A DNA stretch of 64,000 bases, taken from positions 1 through 64,000 of the forward strand of contig JAOAPC010000021.1 of assembly GCA_025462735.1 (NCBI GenBank), given 5' to 3'. Of this stretch, positions 53,010-61,702 are shown piece after piece. How positions within the stretch are numbered: the first letter of the stretch is position 1; each line of letters begins with the position of its first letter. The position numbers and the translations under genes are program-made. The notes under the pieces are model-generated. The model did no database searches and was not told the DNA's origin. It saw nothing but the letters and a program-made list of their open reading frames with translations. The stretch is from Acidobacteriaceae bacterium. Lineage in GTDB: Bacteria; Acidobacteriota; Terriglobia; Terriglobales; Acidobacteriaceae.

Positions 53010-53690
53010 ATGACCCTCCAACACGTTGACATCCTGTTCCAGATTATTGCGTTTGTGTTCGCCATCAGCGTTCACGAATCCGCACATGCATGGATGGCAA
53101 ACTTACGCGGCGATCCCACCGCACGAATGCTGGGCAGGATCACATTAAATCCGATCAAGCACATTGATCCCGTCGGCACCGTGTTACTGCCATTGGTCGC
53201 GGTGTTTGCTCATATCCCAATGCTTGGTTGGGCAAAGCCAACGCCAGTCGATCCCAGGAACTTTCGCAATCCGGTGTTGGATGACATTTTGACGTCCATA
53301 GTCGGGCCTATCAGCAACTTCGCCGTGGCCATTGTCGCGACCGTATTCTTGCTGCTCATAAAGCTGACCTCCTCGACAGGAAGACTCGTGGTTGAGCAAA
53401 TTGTCGGCCCTTTTCCGCTGCACTCGCAGTCGGTTCTGGTCCCATTTTGCGTGCTGCTTTATGAGCTGATGGTCATTAACATAGTGCTCGCGGTTTTCAA
53501 TCTGATTCCGGTCCCGCCGCTCGACGGCAGTCACGTGTTGCGCCATTTCCTGCCCGATCCAGTTCGACGTGTTTATGACATGATGGGACTTTTCGGATTA
53601 CTGCTTCTGGTCTATTTTGGCGGGAGATTTTTGGGTGCAGTTCTTAATCCAGTGCTGGGTGTATTTGATGTGGTCCTTTTAAAGGCATGA
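53010..53690 (+). CDS. Site-2 protease (M50 family) metalloprotease
   Basis: This 226-aa integral-membrane zinc protease has the active-site motif HESAH (residues 22-26) in helix 1, and NLIPVPPLDGSHVLR in the last third, the second metal-ligand region. It has about six helices. The short form, close to YwhC-like S2Ps, lacks a PDZ domain. I place the start at ATG 53010 (MTLQHVDILF); an earlier ATG at 52929 would add 27 polar residues. It overlaps trpS by 4 nt. Substrates are unknown; this family cleaves membrane-tethered regulators or signal peptides. Confidence 0.9.
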   Translation: MTLQHVDILFQIIAFVFAISVHESAHAWMANLRGDPTARMLGRITLNPIKHIDPVGTVLLPLVAVFAHIPMLGWAKPTPVDPRNFRNPVLDDILTSIVGPISNFAVAIVATVFLLLIKLTSSTGRLVVEQIVGPFPLHSQSVLVPFCVLLYELMVINIVLAVFNLIPVPPLDGSHVLRHFLPDPVRRVYDMMGLFGLLLLVYFGGRFLGAVLNPVLGVFDVVLLKA

Positions 53691-54739
53691 TGGCCTCGCG
53701 AACTCAACCAAAACGGGTTTTGAGCGGCATGCGCTCCACCGGCAAGCTGCACCTGGGAAACTTCGTGGGTGCCCTCGACAATTGGGTGCGCATGCAAGAC
53801 CAGTTCGACTGCTTCTTCTTTATTGCTGATTGGCACGCCCTCACCACTGACTACGCCGATACCTCACAAGTGAAGCAGAACTCGCTCGAAGTGCTTTTGG
53901 ATTGGCTCGCGGCCGGCCTCGATCCCGACCGCTGCACCATGTTCATCCAATCACATGTACCGCAACATGCTGAGCTTCATCTTCTGCTTTCCATGATCAC
54001 GCCCCTGGGCTGGCTCGAGCGCGTGCCAACTTACAAAGAACAGCGCGAGAACATTAAAGAAAAAGATCTGGGCACCTACGGCTTCCTCGGATACCCCGTG
54101 CTGCAGGCTGCCGATATCATGATTTACAAAGGCGACTTCGTTCCCGTCGGCGAGGACCAGGTCCCACACGTGGAGCTCACTCGGGAAATCGCGCGGCGCT
54201 TCAACATGTTCTATTCTCTGCGCGGAGTGTCCGTGTTTCCTGAGCCGCAGCCGCTGCTCACCCCAGCAGCTAAGCTTCCCGGAACTGACGGCCGCAAAAT
54301 GTCGAAATCATACGGGAACACAATCCTGCTCACCGACCCTGAGCCGGTAGTCCGGCAAAAACTCAAGACCATGGTGACCGACCCCGCGCGGGTGCGCCGG
54401 ACCGATCCTGGCAATCCAGACGTTTGCCCGGTCGGAGATTTGCACAAGATATTCAGTGATCGTGAAACTAACGCTAAAGTCGATGCCGGGTGCCGGTCTG
54501 CGGGGATCGGCTGCATTGAATGCAAAGGCTGGGCTGCTGACTCGTTAGTACAGATTCTCAAGCCTATGCAGGAAAGGCGAAAAAAATACGAGGACAATCC
54601 ACGGCTGGCCTGGGATATCCTTGAAGCGGGTTCGGAGCGCGCGCGTAGAGTCGCTTCAGCCACAATGAACGAAGTACGCGAAGCCATGAAAATGTCGCTG
54701 GATTACGAAGCGCCCACCAACGCCCAAGGAGCAAAGTAA
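53687..54739 (+). CDS. trpS: Tryptophanyl-tRNA synthetase
   Basis: This 350-aa class Ic enzyme charges tRNA-Trp. It has the HIGH-like element GKLHLGNFVGALDNW (about 20-34) and KMSKS within GRKMSKSYGNTI (around 203-212). The catalytic-domain text VPVGEDQVPHVELTREIARR is also present. A bacterial insert, DAGCRSAGIGCIECKGWAAD, lies in the C-terminal part. Length fits the usual 330-360 aa. The start at 53687 (MMASRTQPK) overlaps the S2P stop by 4 nt, indicating coupling. Confidence 0.97.
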   Translation: MMASRTQPKRVLSGMRSTGKLHLGNFVGALDNWVRMQDQFDCFFFIADWHALTTDYADTSQVKQNSLEVLLDWLAAGLDPDRCTMFIQSHVPQHAELHLLLSMITPLGWLERVPTYKEQRENIKEKDLGTYGFLGYPVLQAADIMIYKGDFVPVGEDQVPHVELTREIARRFNMFYSLRGVSVFPEPQPLLTPAAKLPGTDGRKMSKSYGNTILLTDPEPVVRQKLKTMVTDPARVRRTDPGNPDVCPVGDLHKIFSDRETNAKVDAGCRSAGIGCIECKGWAADSLVQILKPMQERRKKYEDNPRLAWDILEAGSERARRVASATMNEVREAMKMSLDYEAPTNAQGAK

Positions 54740-54745
54740 CCCGCA

Positions 54746-55609
54746 GTGCCGGAACACGCCAAAGTCGTTCACGATTTTCCCTCGGCTCCTGCCCCCGTTT
54801 CGGGGGACGTACCCACAGCTACAAAAAGAGAAGCCAATGACTTCCCTTTTTCGGTTGCAGTCACCAGCGTATATGAAGGCCCGCTCGATCTGTTGTTGGA
54901 CCTGGTCCGCAAGCAGGACATCGACATCTACGACATTCCCATCGCCAAGATCACTGCCCAATATCTCGCGTACGTGGAGAAGCTTCGCGAACTGGATGTA
55001 AACGTTGCCGCGGACTTCATTTACATGGCAGCGGTGCTGATTCACATCAAGTCGAAGATGCTTTTGCCGCGCGATCCGGCCGCTGCGTCCGAAGAACAGG
55101 AAGACCCGCGCGCCGAATTGGTGAACCGGCTGATCGAGCACGAGAAGTTCAAATCAGCGGCCCAAATGCTGATGCAAAAGCAGCAAATTGAAGACGCGGT
55201 GCGCTCGAATCCCGCGATCCGGGAGTTCATCGACGCCGAAGGGACCGAGCCGGAAATTGCCGCCGATGTCATCGACCTGGTGAAAACCTTTCAGCAGGTT
55301 TTGGAACGCGCGCGCTCCCGCCCAATGATTCAGGTGGACGAAGACACCGTCACCGTGAGCCAGATGATCGAGTACTTGCGCCGGCGGCTTTCGCTGGAAG
55401 ACCGTCCACTTCGGTTGAAAGAATTTTTGCGAAACGTCCAATCGCGCCAGGCTCTGGTATGCATGTTTTTGGCATTACTGGAATTGGTCCGGCTGCAGGC
55501 GATCCAGCTCCGCCAAGACAAGCTATTCGGAGAAATCCTGGTAAGAAAGCATGATGGCTTCGACGCCATCATGGCAGAACAGACAGCAGTTAGGGACGAT
55601 TGGAAATGA
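54746..55609 (+). CDS. scpA: Segregation and condensation protein A
   Basis: The 287-aa kleisin component of the SMC-ScpAB complex starts at GTG 54746, 6 bp after trpS. The N-terminal SMC-binding part has VYEGPLDLLLDLVRKQDIDI (about 34-53) and the C-terminal winged-helix has FLALLELVRLQAIQLRQDKL. About 30 extra residues precede the family's usual start. It binds SMC and ScpB to compact the chromosome. scpB lies 150 bp downstream, with a dispersed repeat in between. Confidence 0.93.
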   Translation: MPEHAKVVHDFPSAPAPVSGDVPTATKREANDFPFSVAVTSVYEGPLDLLLDLVRKQDIDIYDIPIAKITAQYLAYVEKLRELDVNVAADFIYMAAVLIHIKSKMLLPRDPAAASEEQEDPRAELVNRLIEHEKFKSAAQMLMQKQQIEDAVRSNPAIREFIDAEGTEPEIAADVIDLVKTFQQVLERARSRPMIQVDEDTVTVSQMIEYLRRRLSLEDRPLRLKEFLRNVQSRQALVCMFLALLELVRLQAIQLRQDKLFGEILVRKHDGFDAIMAEQTAVRDDWK

Positions 55610-55640
55610 TTGGAAGCTGTTTTAAAGTGGGTTTGGGAAG

Positions 55641-55697
55641 GGCACGGCTTTAGCCGTGCCGATCAACCGGACCAACGGCGGGCTTTAGCCCCTGAGG
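55641..55697. repeat. Dispersed palindromic repeat (GGCTTTAGCC type) between scpA and scpB
   Basis: GGCACGGCTTTAGCCGTGCC at 55641-55660 is a perfect 9-bp-stem hairpin with a TT centre. A second module, GGCGGGCTTTAGCCCC, follows at 55678-55693. The same GGCTAAAGCC core occurs inside the larger elements at 7425 and 61514. It is not followed by a T-run. Confidence 0.7.
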
Positions 55698-55759
55698 GAG
55701 CATCCTGAGCCACAATTCGAATACTCGCCACTGCGCGCTAACCACTGACCACTTTTCTT

Positions 55760-56422
55760 ATGAGCCTTAAACCCAAAATCGAAGCGATCATTTACGCGGC
55801 AGAAACGCCGATCACCCTCGACCAGATCGTTAATCTGCTGAAGGACTCCGAGGGCGCCACCGATGATGTCGACCTTAAATCTGAAGCCCGCGCTGCCATC
55901 GAGGAACTAACCGCCGATTATTCCTCCGAGAACCACGGCATCGAACTCCGCCAGATTGCCGGCGGATACCGCATGTCCACCAAGCCCGAGCAGCACGATC
56001 TGGTGCGATCATTCGCAAAGAGTTTGAAGCCGCCGATTCGACTCTCTCTGCAGGCGCTTGAGACCCTCGCAGTCATCGCCTACAAGCAACCGGTCACAGT
56101 TCCGGAAATCAGCGAAATTCGTGGCGTCGATTCAAGCGGCGTAATTGCCACACTGCTCGACCGCAAGCTGATCACGACCTCCGGCCGAAAGGACGTAATC
56201 GGCCGCCCTATCCTCTACAAGACCACGAAAGAATTCCTTCTCCGCTTCGGATTGAAGGACGTTCACGAACTTCCCAGCATGGAGGAATTCGAAAAGCTCG
56301 TCTCTGAATCGTTCCAAAGTGATCTGCTGCCGGTGGAGACGCAACAACCGCAAGAAGGACATTCAGAAGCCGCAGGCGATCAGGCAGAACCAGGGCAGGT
56401 CGAGAGCAGTAAGACCGCATAA
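55760..56422 (+). CDS. scpB: Segregation and condensation protein B
   Basis: The 220-aa protein has tandem winged-helix folds: PKIEAIIYAAETPITLDQIV at the start, SLQALETLAVIAYKQPVTVP near 92-112, and EIRGVDSSGVIATLLDRKLI. These are the standard ScpB signatures. The C-terminal 30 residues are disordered and acidic/Gln-rich. It dimerises and binds ScpA to regulate SMC. The gene order scpA, scpB, pseudouridine synthase is widespread among bacteria. Confidence 0.95.
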   Translation: MSLKPKIEAIIYAAETPITLDQIVNLLKDSEGATDDVDLKSEARAAIEELTADYSSENHGIELRQIAGGYRMSTKPEQHDLVRSFAKSLKPPIRLSLQALETLAVIAYKQPVTVPEISEIRGVDSSGVIATLLDRKLITTSGRKDVIGRPILYKTTKEFLLRFGLKDVHELPSMEEFEKLVSESFQSDLLPVETQQPQEGHSEAAGDQAEPGQVESSKTA

Positions 56423-56500
56423 ACGTTGCAGCGCTTTGTTTCTGCAGAACCCGCTCACGCAGTCAGCCAGCCCCACAACATGCCATTTAGAGATCGCTGA

Positions 56501-56578
56501 GGTCCTCCGTGTACCTCAGTGCCCTCTGTGGTTAAAAAAGAAAAGCGTACCACAGAGAACACAGAGTTCCACAGAGGA
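56501..56578. repeat. Inverted CCTCTGTG-type repeat pair, copy 2
   Basis: Arm 1 (56501-56534) reads GTGTACCTCAGTGCCCTCTG with TGGTTAA. Arm 2 (56549-56578) is its approximate reverse complement, with CCACAGAGAACACAGAG and CCACAGAGG. Both have a 10-bp period of CTCNGTG words. Arm 1 matches the decayed copy at 52017-52054. The A-rich loop in between is 14 bp. Confidence 0.65.
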
Positions 56579-56613
56579 AAGTCCCTCAGTCCTTTCTGAT
56601 AACCTTTTGATAC

Positions 56614-57528
56614 ATGCCTTCTGAGCGTCTTCAAAAAATCATTGCCGCTGCCGGAATCACCTCGCGCCGCAGTGCCGAGAAATTGATCTCCTCTGGCGCG
56701 GTTTCCGTGAACGGCAAGATGGTCACCGAGCTGGGAACCAAAGCCGATCCCGAGCACGATCACATCCGTGTAAACGGAAAACTGCTGCACGGCGCCGAGC
56801 GCCCGATTTATCTGCTAATGAACAAGCCCAAAGGATACGTCACTACCGTGAGCGATCCCGAGCGGCGGCCTACGGTGATGGACCTCCTGCGTGGAATTCG
56901 CGTTCGGGTCTATCCTGTCGGCCGCCTCGACTACGCGAGTGAGGGTTTATTATTGCTGAGTAACGACGGCGAGCTTGCCAACAAGCTGATGAAAGCCGCC
57001 TCGCACGTGCCAAAGGTTTATGTGGTCAAGGTTGCGGGCACGCCCAATGAGGCAGGATTAGAAAAGCTTCGGCGCGGATTGTCGATCCCTGTTGAACGCA
57101 GATTCATCCCCAAAGGCCATCGCGATGACAGCCGCGACAGAGAGGAACAGGGGACTGATGATCGGCCAATACGTTCACATCGCGAAAAAGGCACAGGCGA
57201 TGAAAGGCGCAGTCTCCCAAAATATCGAAATGCGAAGCGTGAACAACGAGTGAAGACCGGACCCGCAAAGGTTCGACTGATTCGCGAAGCCGATAATCCG
57301 TGGTATGAGCTCACTCTGACCGAGGGCAGGAACCGCCAGATCCGGCGCATGTTCGAGGAGATAGGTCACCACGTGGAAAAAATCAAGCGCGTCCGATACG
57401 GACCGCTGAGCTTGGACGTGCCTCCCGGAGAATTCCGGCGGCTCAGCATGGGCGAGATCGAAAAGCTGAAAGCCGCGGCCGGGTTCCCCAAGAAACCTAA
57501 TCGAGAAAAGCCGCGCCAAAAACGCTGA
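56614..57528 (+). CDS. rluB: 23S rRNA pseudouridine synthase (RluB/RsuA family)
   Basis: The 304-aa enzyme has an N-terminal S4 RNA-binding domain (LQKIIAAAGITSRRSAEKLI, about 4-24). The synthase core shows NKPKGYVTTVSDPE and catalytic Asp in GRLDYASEGLLLLSNDGEL. It also has PWYELTLTEGRNRQIRRMFE. It isomerises a uridine in rRNA; the position is probably that of RluB, judged by its place after scpB. A highly charged insert of about 50 residues (RDDSRDREEQGTDDRPIRSH) splits the C-terminal part. Confidence 0.93.
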   Translation: MPSERLQKIIAAAGITSRRSAEKLISSGAVSVNGKMVTELGTKADPEHDHIRVNGKLLHGAERPIYLLMNKPKGYVTTVSDPERRPTVMDLLRGIRVRVYPVGRLDYASEGLLLLSNDGELANKLMKAASHVPKVYVVKVAGTPNEAGLEKLRRGLSIPVERRFIPKGHRDDSRDREEQGTDDRPIRSHREKGTGDERRSLPKYRNAKREQRVKTGPAKVRLIREADNPWYELTLTEGRNRQIRRMFEEIGHHVEKIKRVRYGPLSLDVPPGEFRRLSMGEIEKLKAAAGFPKKPNREKPRQKR

Positions 57529-57587
57529 CCTTTGCTGATCGCCGAATCAACAGGCCAATATCACCGCCCTGTAAAATCACAAAACCC

Positions 57588-58979
57588 ATGCCCGCTGAGA
57601 CTCAACAAACTTCTGCTACGCCACTGGGCAGCGATTTCCGCCAGACTCTGCGCCTGGCGCTTCCGCTCATCATGGCCGAGGTCGGCTGGATGAGCATGGG
57701 CGTGGTGGACACAATCATGGTCGGCCGCTTGCCCGACAGCGCCATCGCGATTGGAGCTACCGGCCTGGGGCAAAGCCTTTATCACGCGGTAGCGATTTTC
57801 GGTGGCGGCTTGCTGCTGGGCATGGATACCTTCGTCGCCCACGCTTATGGGCGCGACGACCTGCACGACGCGCGAAATACGCTGCTGAACGGAATGGTGC
57901 TTGCGATCCTGCTGACGCCGATACTGATGATCGCCGTCTCTTTTTGGCCCGCACTGATGCGGCGTTTCGGAATCAGCGTGGACCTGGTTGGGCCGATGCA
58001 GCCATTCTTGTCGGCGCTGAATTGGGGGACGCTACCGTTGCTCGGATACTTTGCATTGCGGCGTTATCTGCAAGCGGTGAACGTAGCGGTCCCGATCATG
58101 TTCGCACTGGTTTCCGCGAATATCGTGAACGCGGTCGGCGACTGGGCGCTGATTTATGGACATCTAGGATTTCGCGCCGAGGGTATTACAGGCTCCGGAT
58201 GGTCCACATGTTTCGCTCGCATCTATATGGTGCTGGTGCTGGCGATGACGCTGGCGTGGGTGGAATCCAAACGAGGGTCGTCGTCAACGTTTTCGCAGGG
58301 GACGACCGAGTTGAAAGTCGATGCCGCGAGAATTTGGGCGCTACTGAAACTCGGGGCGCCTGCCGCCGGACAAATCCTGGTGGAAATCGGCGCATTTTCC
58401 GGCGCGACGGCGATCTGCGCGAAGCTTGGTCCCGTGCCACTTTCCGGACACGAGATCGCATTGAACTGCGCTGCTTTCACATTCATGGTGCCTTACGGGA
58501 TCAGTTCGGCTGCCGCAGTCCGGGTGGGACAACAATTGGGTCGCGGCGATCCCGCGGGTGCGCGCCGTGCCGGATGGTCGGCCATTATTCTCGGAGCGGG
58601 ATTCATGGCTTGCGCGGGGCTGGTTTTCGTATCCATCCCCAGAGTGATCGCGCGCGTATTCTCACCCGATCCAGCCGTGGTTCGTGTTGGAGCCACTTTG
58701 CTGCTGGTTGCCGCCGCGTTTCAATTGTTTGACGGTGTGCAGGTGGTGACCACGGGCGCTCTGCGCGGCGCGGGAGACACAAAGACTCCCATGCTCGCAA
58801 ACTTTGTGGCTTACTGGTTTATTGGAATTCCACTCGGCTACTTCTTATGTTTTCGGCTGGGATGGGGCGCACTCGGCGTTTGGATCGGGCTGTGTACTGG
58901 GCTGATGATCGTCGGGTCGGCGCTGCTGACCTCGTGGCACAAAAGACCTTTTTCCGGCGACCGATTTCGACCAGTTTAG
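57588..58979 (+). CDS. MATE-family efflux transporter
   Basis: This 463-aa, 12-helix antiporter shows typical MATE features: LPLIMAEVGWMSMGVVDTIM in helix 1-2, VAIFGGGLLLGMDTFVAHAY, and GAPAAGQILVEIGAF at the start of the second half. The internal repeat structure is visible. Such transporters use a sodium or proton gradient to extrude cationic compounds, drugs or metabolites. Its last codon is directly followed by the pyrR-side region, but pyrR's own start lies 64 bp later. Substrate is unknown. Confidence 0.92.
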   Translation: MPAETQQTSATPLGSDFRQTLRLALPLIMAEVGWMSMGVVDTIMVGRLPDSAIAIGATGLGQSLYHAVAIFGGGLLLGMDTFVAHAYGRDDLHDARNTLLNGMVLAILLTPILMIAVSFWPALMRRFGISVDLVGPMQPFLSALNWGTLPLLGYFALRRYLQAVNVAVPIMFALVSANIVNAVGDWALIYGHLGFRAEGITGSGWSTCFARIYMVLVLAMTLAWVESKRGSSSTFSQGTTELKVDAARIWALLKLGAPAAGQILVEIGAFSGATAICAKLGPVPLSGHEIALNCAAFTFMVPYGISSAAAVRVGQQLGRGDPAGARRAGWSAIILGAGFMACAGLVFVSIPRVIARVFSPDPAVVRVGATLLLVAAAFQLFDGVQVVTTGALRGAGDTKTPMLANFVAYWFIGIPLGYFLCFRLGWGALGVWIGLCTGLMIVGSALLTSWHKRPFSGDRFRPV

Positions 58980-59042
58980 GTGAAAACGGCAGAGGCACGT
59001 AGGCCTTGCAGCCCGCCTCCAGCCTGCGTATCATCCAACCTC

Positions 59043-59612
59043 ATGGCAACCGAGAGCACCTTGCATAACTTCGGTCTTCGAGAAAAAGCACAGCTGATGT
59101 CGGCGTCAGAAATGGAGCGCACGCTTCTGCGCCTTGCCCATGAAATCGTTGAGAAAAGCAGCGGCGTCGACGACTTGGGGCTAGTCGGAATCCGCCGCCG
59201 GGGCGTACCTCTGGCCGAACGCCTTGGCAAGCTGATGAGCCGAATCGAGAGCACCACAATTCCCGTCGGCTCGCTCGACATTACTTTTTACCGCGACGAT
59301 CTCTCTACGCTTGGCCCCAAACCCGTGGTGCAGAAGTCCGACATTGGCTTCGACATTCAAGACAAGCGCATCATCCTGGTCGATGATGTCCTGTTCACTG
59401 GGCGCACGATTCGCGCCGCATTGGACGCGTTGTTTTCTCATGGGCGCCCGCGCCGGGTGCAGCTTTGCGTGTTAATTGACCGCGGACATCGCGAGTTGCC
59501 CATCGAAGCCGCATTCGTAGGACGCGCAGTGCCCACAACTATGCGGGAAGTGATCGAGGTCAAGTTGCATGAGATCGATGGGATGGAAAAAGTCCTGCTG
59601 GTGGAGAAGTAG
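59043..59612 (+). CDS. pyrR: PyrR, pyrimidine-operon regulator / uracil phosphoribosyltransferase
   Basis: The 189-aa protein has the PRPP-binding loop ILVDDVLFTGRTIRAALDAL (around 111-130) and GLVGIRRRGVPLAERL. It has the PyrR-type ending VEVKLHEIDGMEKV preceded by GRAVPTTMREVI. PyrR binds UMP/UTP to control pyr mRNA and can convert uracil to UMP. I use ATG 59043; an upstream GTG at 58980 would give 21 extra residues directly abutting the MATE stop. It starts a pyrimidine/nucleoside gene cluster. Confidence 0.9.
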   Translation: MATESTLHNFGLREKAQLMSASEMERTLLRLAHEIVEKSSGVDDLGLVGIRRRGVPLAERLGKLMSRIESTTIPVGSLDITFYRDDLSTLGPKPVVQKSDIGFDIQDKRIILVDDVLFTGRTIRAALDALFSHGRPRRVQLCVLIDRGHRELPIEAAFVGRAVPTTMREVIEVKLHEIDGMEKVLLVEK

Positions 59613-59627
59613 GTAGCAGCACAAACC

Positions 59628-59717
59628 GTGTGGGTCGGACATTCCTGTCCGACCAGAAGTTGATGAGCACACAGCGTTGAAGCAAACATGCTCGGACAAG
59701 AATGTCCGAGCCACATG
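59628..59717. repeat. Inverted pair of TCGGACATTCNTGTCCGA repeats
   Basis: Unit 1 (59628-59655) contains GGGTCGGACATTCCTGTCCG. Unit 2 (59689-59717) is the inverse, with CTCGGACAAGAATGTCCGAG. Each is itself palindromic (TCGGACA/TGTCCGA). They flank about 33 bp and lie wholly between pyrR and cdd. The type matches small palindromic repeats I associate with acidobacterial genomes. Confidence 0.75.
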
Positions 59718-59724
59718 TGCCATT

Positions 59725-60132
59725 GTGACCCGAACACTTTCCGATGTGCAGCGAGACCAGTTGCTCCAAGCCGCACGCGCGGCCATGCAGCACGCCTACG
59801 CGCCTTATTCTCACTTCAAAGTCGGGGCCGCACTGCTCACTGCAAAAGACGAGATAATCTCCGGCTGCAACGTGGAGAACGCATCCTACGGATTGTCGAA
59901 CTGCGCCGAGCGTACCGCGATCTTCTCGGCGATGGCGCAATCGGGGCCAGGGTTAGTCATTAAAGCCATCGCAGTTGTGAACGATCAAGGCGTGCCGTGC
60001 TCACCCTGCGGAGCCTGCCGTCAGGTAATCTACGAATGTGGTCCGGAAGCAATTGTCATTTTCCAGAGCGCGAACGGCTGGAAAGAAAGTCCGATCACGG
60101 AACTTCTGCCCGAAGGGTTCCGTCTCCAGTGA
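59725..60132 (+). CDS. cdd: Cytidine deaminase
   Basis: This 135-aa zinc enzyme deaminates cytidine and deoxycytidine to the uridine forms. Zinc ligands and catalytic Glu are seen as C60-A-E62 in LSNCAERTAIFSAM and C92-S-P-C95 in GVPCSPCGACRQVI. The N-terminus RAAMQHAYAPYSHFKVGAAL is typical. I place the start at GTG 59725 because the longer frame back to 59677 reads through the dispersed repeat. The stop overlaps the next gene's GTG start in GTGA. Confidence 0.92.
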   Translation: MTRTLSDVQRDQLLQAARAAMQHAYAPYSHFKVGAALLTAKDEIISGCNVENASYGLSNCAERTAIFSAMAQSGPGLVIKAIAVVNDQGVPCSPCGACRQVIYECGPEAIVIFQSANGWKESPITELLPEGFRLQ

Positions 60133-61493
60133 CCTCGACTTTCCGTTCGCGTCCTGCCGCGTCCCCGATTCGTGCTATTGATGTAATCACGAAGAAACGC
60201 GATGGGCACGAACTCTCGGCCGCCGAAATCGAATCGTTCATCGCGGCATACACAACCGGCGGCATCCCTGACTACCAGGCTTCGGCGTGGCTTATGGCCG
60301 TGGTTCTGCGCGGCATGTCGCGGACTGAAACTGCAGCCCTGACGAACGCGATGCTGCATTCTGGCGAGGTCCTCGACCTTTCGGAATTTCCCGCCGCCAA
60401 AGTCGACAAGCATTCAACTGGCGGGGTTGGCGATAAAACCTCGCTCGTCCTTGCGCCACTTGCGGCCGCAGGAGGACTGGTCGTACCCATGATCAGCGGC
60501 CGCGGCCTCGGTCATACCGGCGGCACGCTCGATAAGCTGGAATCGATTCCCGGGTTCAAGGTCAATTTGAGCGTCGCGGAATTCCGTCGCGTTCTGAGCG
60601 CATGCGGCTGCGCCATGATCGGCCAGACTGCGGAAATTGCGCCGGCGGATCGCAAGCTATACGCACTGCGCGATGTCACCGCAACGGTCGAGAGCCCTTA
60701 TCTGATTTGCGCTTCCATCATGAGCAAGAAGCTCGCAGAAGGAATCGATGCGCTGGTGCTCGATGTGAAAACCGGCTCAGGCGCCTTCATGAAGAAAGAA
60801 GAAGACGCGATCTTCCTCGCGGAGTTAATGGTTGAGACCGGCGAACGTGTCGGCAAGAAAATGGTCGCATTAATCACCGACATGAACCAACCTCTTGGCA
60901 CACACATTGGAAACTCGCTTGAGGTCATCGAAGCGCTCGATGTGCTGCGTGGTAGCGGCCCCGAAGATCTTCGGCAATTGTGCCTGGAACTCGCCGGCTG
61001 GATGTTTTACCTCGGGGGCATCGAAAGCACTACCGAACTCGGCAAGCTGAAAGCAGAAAGACTAATCCGATCAGGCGCGGCTCTCGAAACATTCCGAACA
61101 ATGCTTAAGCTGCAGGGCGGAGATGAGCACGTCATCGACGACGCTTCCCTGCTGCCACGCTCGAAGCACGCTATGCAGATTCCCAGTCCGAAGACCGGGT
61201 TCATCAGCGAGATTGACTGCCAAGCCATCGGCACCGCGTCAGTGATTCTCGGCGGCGGACGCGCGAAGAAGGAAGACTCTGTGGATCCATCGGTGGGAAT
61301 TATTCTGCACCGAAAACTCGGCGATGCAGTTTCCGCCGGCGAGCCGCTTTGCACTATCCATTACAATTCTGAGACTCAGGCTGATGAGGCCGCGGCGCTG
61401 CTGCAGAAAAGCTTTCGCATTGCAGAAGCCGCGCCAGCAAAGAAGAAGTCATTAGTGCATCGTGTGATCGGCGGCGACATCACCTCGCGTTGA
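60129..61493 (+). CDS. pdp: Pyrimidine-nucleoside phosphorylase
   Basis: This 454-aa dimeric enzyme converts thymidine or uridine plus phosphate to base and (deoxy)ribose-1-phosphate. It shows the family signature SGRGLGHTGGTLDKLESIPG and KVDKHSTGGVGDKTSLVLAP. It also has the N-terminal MTKK-like AIDVITKKRDGHELSAAEIE. I place the start at GTG 60129, overlapping the cdd stop; the frame is open 132 nt further upstream but within cdd. The gene order cdd-pdp supports nucleoside salvage. Confidence 0.94.
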   Translation: MTSTFRSRPAASPIRAIDVITKKRDGHELSAAEIESFIAAYTTGGIPDYQASAWLMAVVLRGMSRTETAALTNAMLHSGEVLDLSEFPAAKVDKHSTGGVGDKTSLVLAPLAAAGGLVVPMISGRGLGHTGGTLDKLESIPGFKVNLSVAEFRRVLSACGCAMIGQTAEIAPADRKLYALRDVTATVESPYLICASIMSKKLAEGIDALVLDVKTGSGAFMKKEEDAIFLAELMVETGERVGKKMVALITDMNQPLGTHIGNSLEVIEALDVLRGSGPEDLRQLCLELAGWMFYLGGIESTTELGKLKAERLIRSGAALETFRTMLKLQGGDEHVIDDASLLPRSKHAMQIPSPKTGFISEIDCQAIGTASVILGGGRAKKEDSVDPSVGIILHRKLGDAVSAGEPLCTIHYNSETQADEAAALLQKSFRIAEAAPAKKKSLVHRVIGGDITSR

Positions 61494-61513
61494 TTTTGGC
61501 GGGATGGGAGTTC

Positions 61514-61666
61514 GGGTGGAGCAGGGCTTCCAGCCCTGCATTGAGGCAGATAGAGCGGCCCGGCTTCTAGCCGCTGAGGTAAATTCGCGAGGAACAAACG
61601 TACCTCAGGGGCTAAAGCCCAGGCGGAGGCAGCTTTCTAATGCAGGACTGAAGTCCTGCTCCACCC
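61514..61666. repeat. Composite inverted-repeat element (REP/BIME-like), copy 2
   Basis: The outer arms GGGTGGAGCAGGGCTTCCAG (61514 onward) and AAGTCCTGCTCCACCC (ending 61666) are inverted. The inner part has GGCTTCTAGCC, GCTGAGGTA and TACCTCAGGGGCTAAAGCCC, which pair in nested fashion. The layout and arms match the element at 7425-7561. It lies between the phosphorylase and nucleoside-transporter genes. Confidence 0.8.
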
Positions 61667-61702
61667 AAATAATGGGTGAGTGCAGGATTAGGGGGAGAAT
61701 CA

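Noticed and set aside
57944-58732. 262-codon alternate frame in the MATE gene
   Set aside because: Arg-rich composition typical of shifted frames; the MATE frame has full family motifs.
59997-60128. Upstream extension of the phosphorylase frame
   Set aside because: It lies in cdd and would add 44 residues before the family start; GTG 60129 is preferred.
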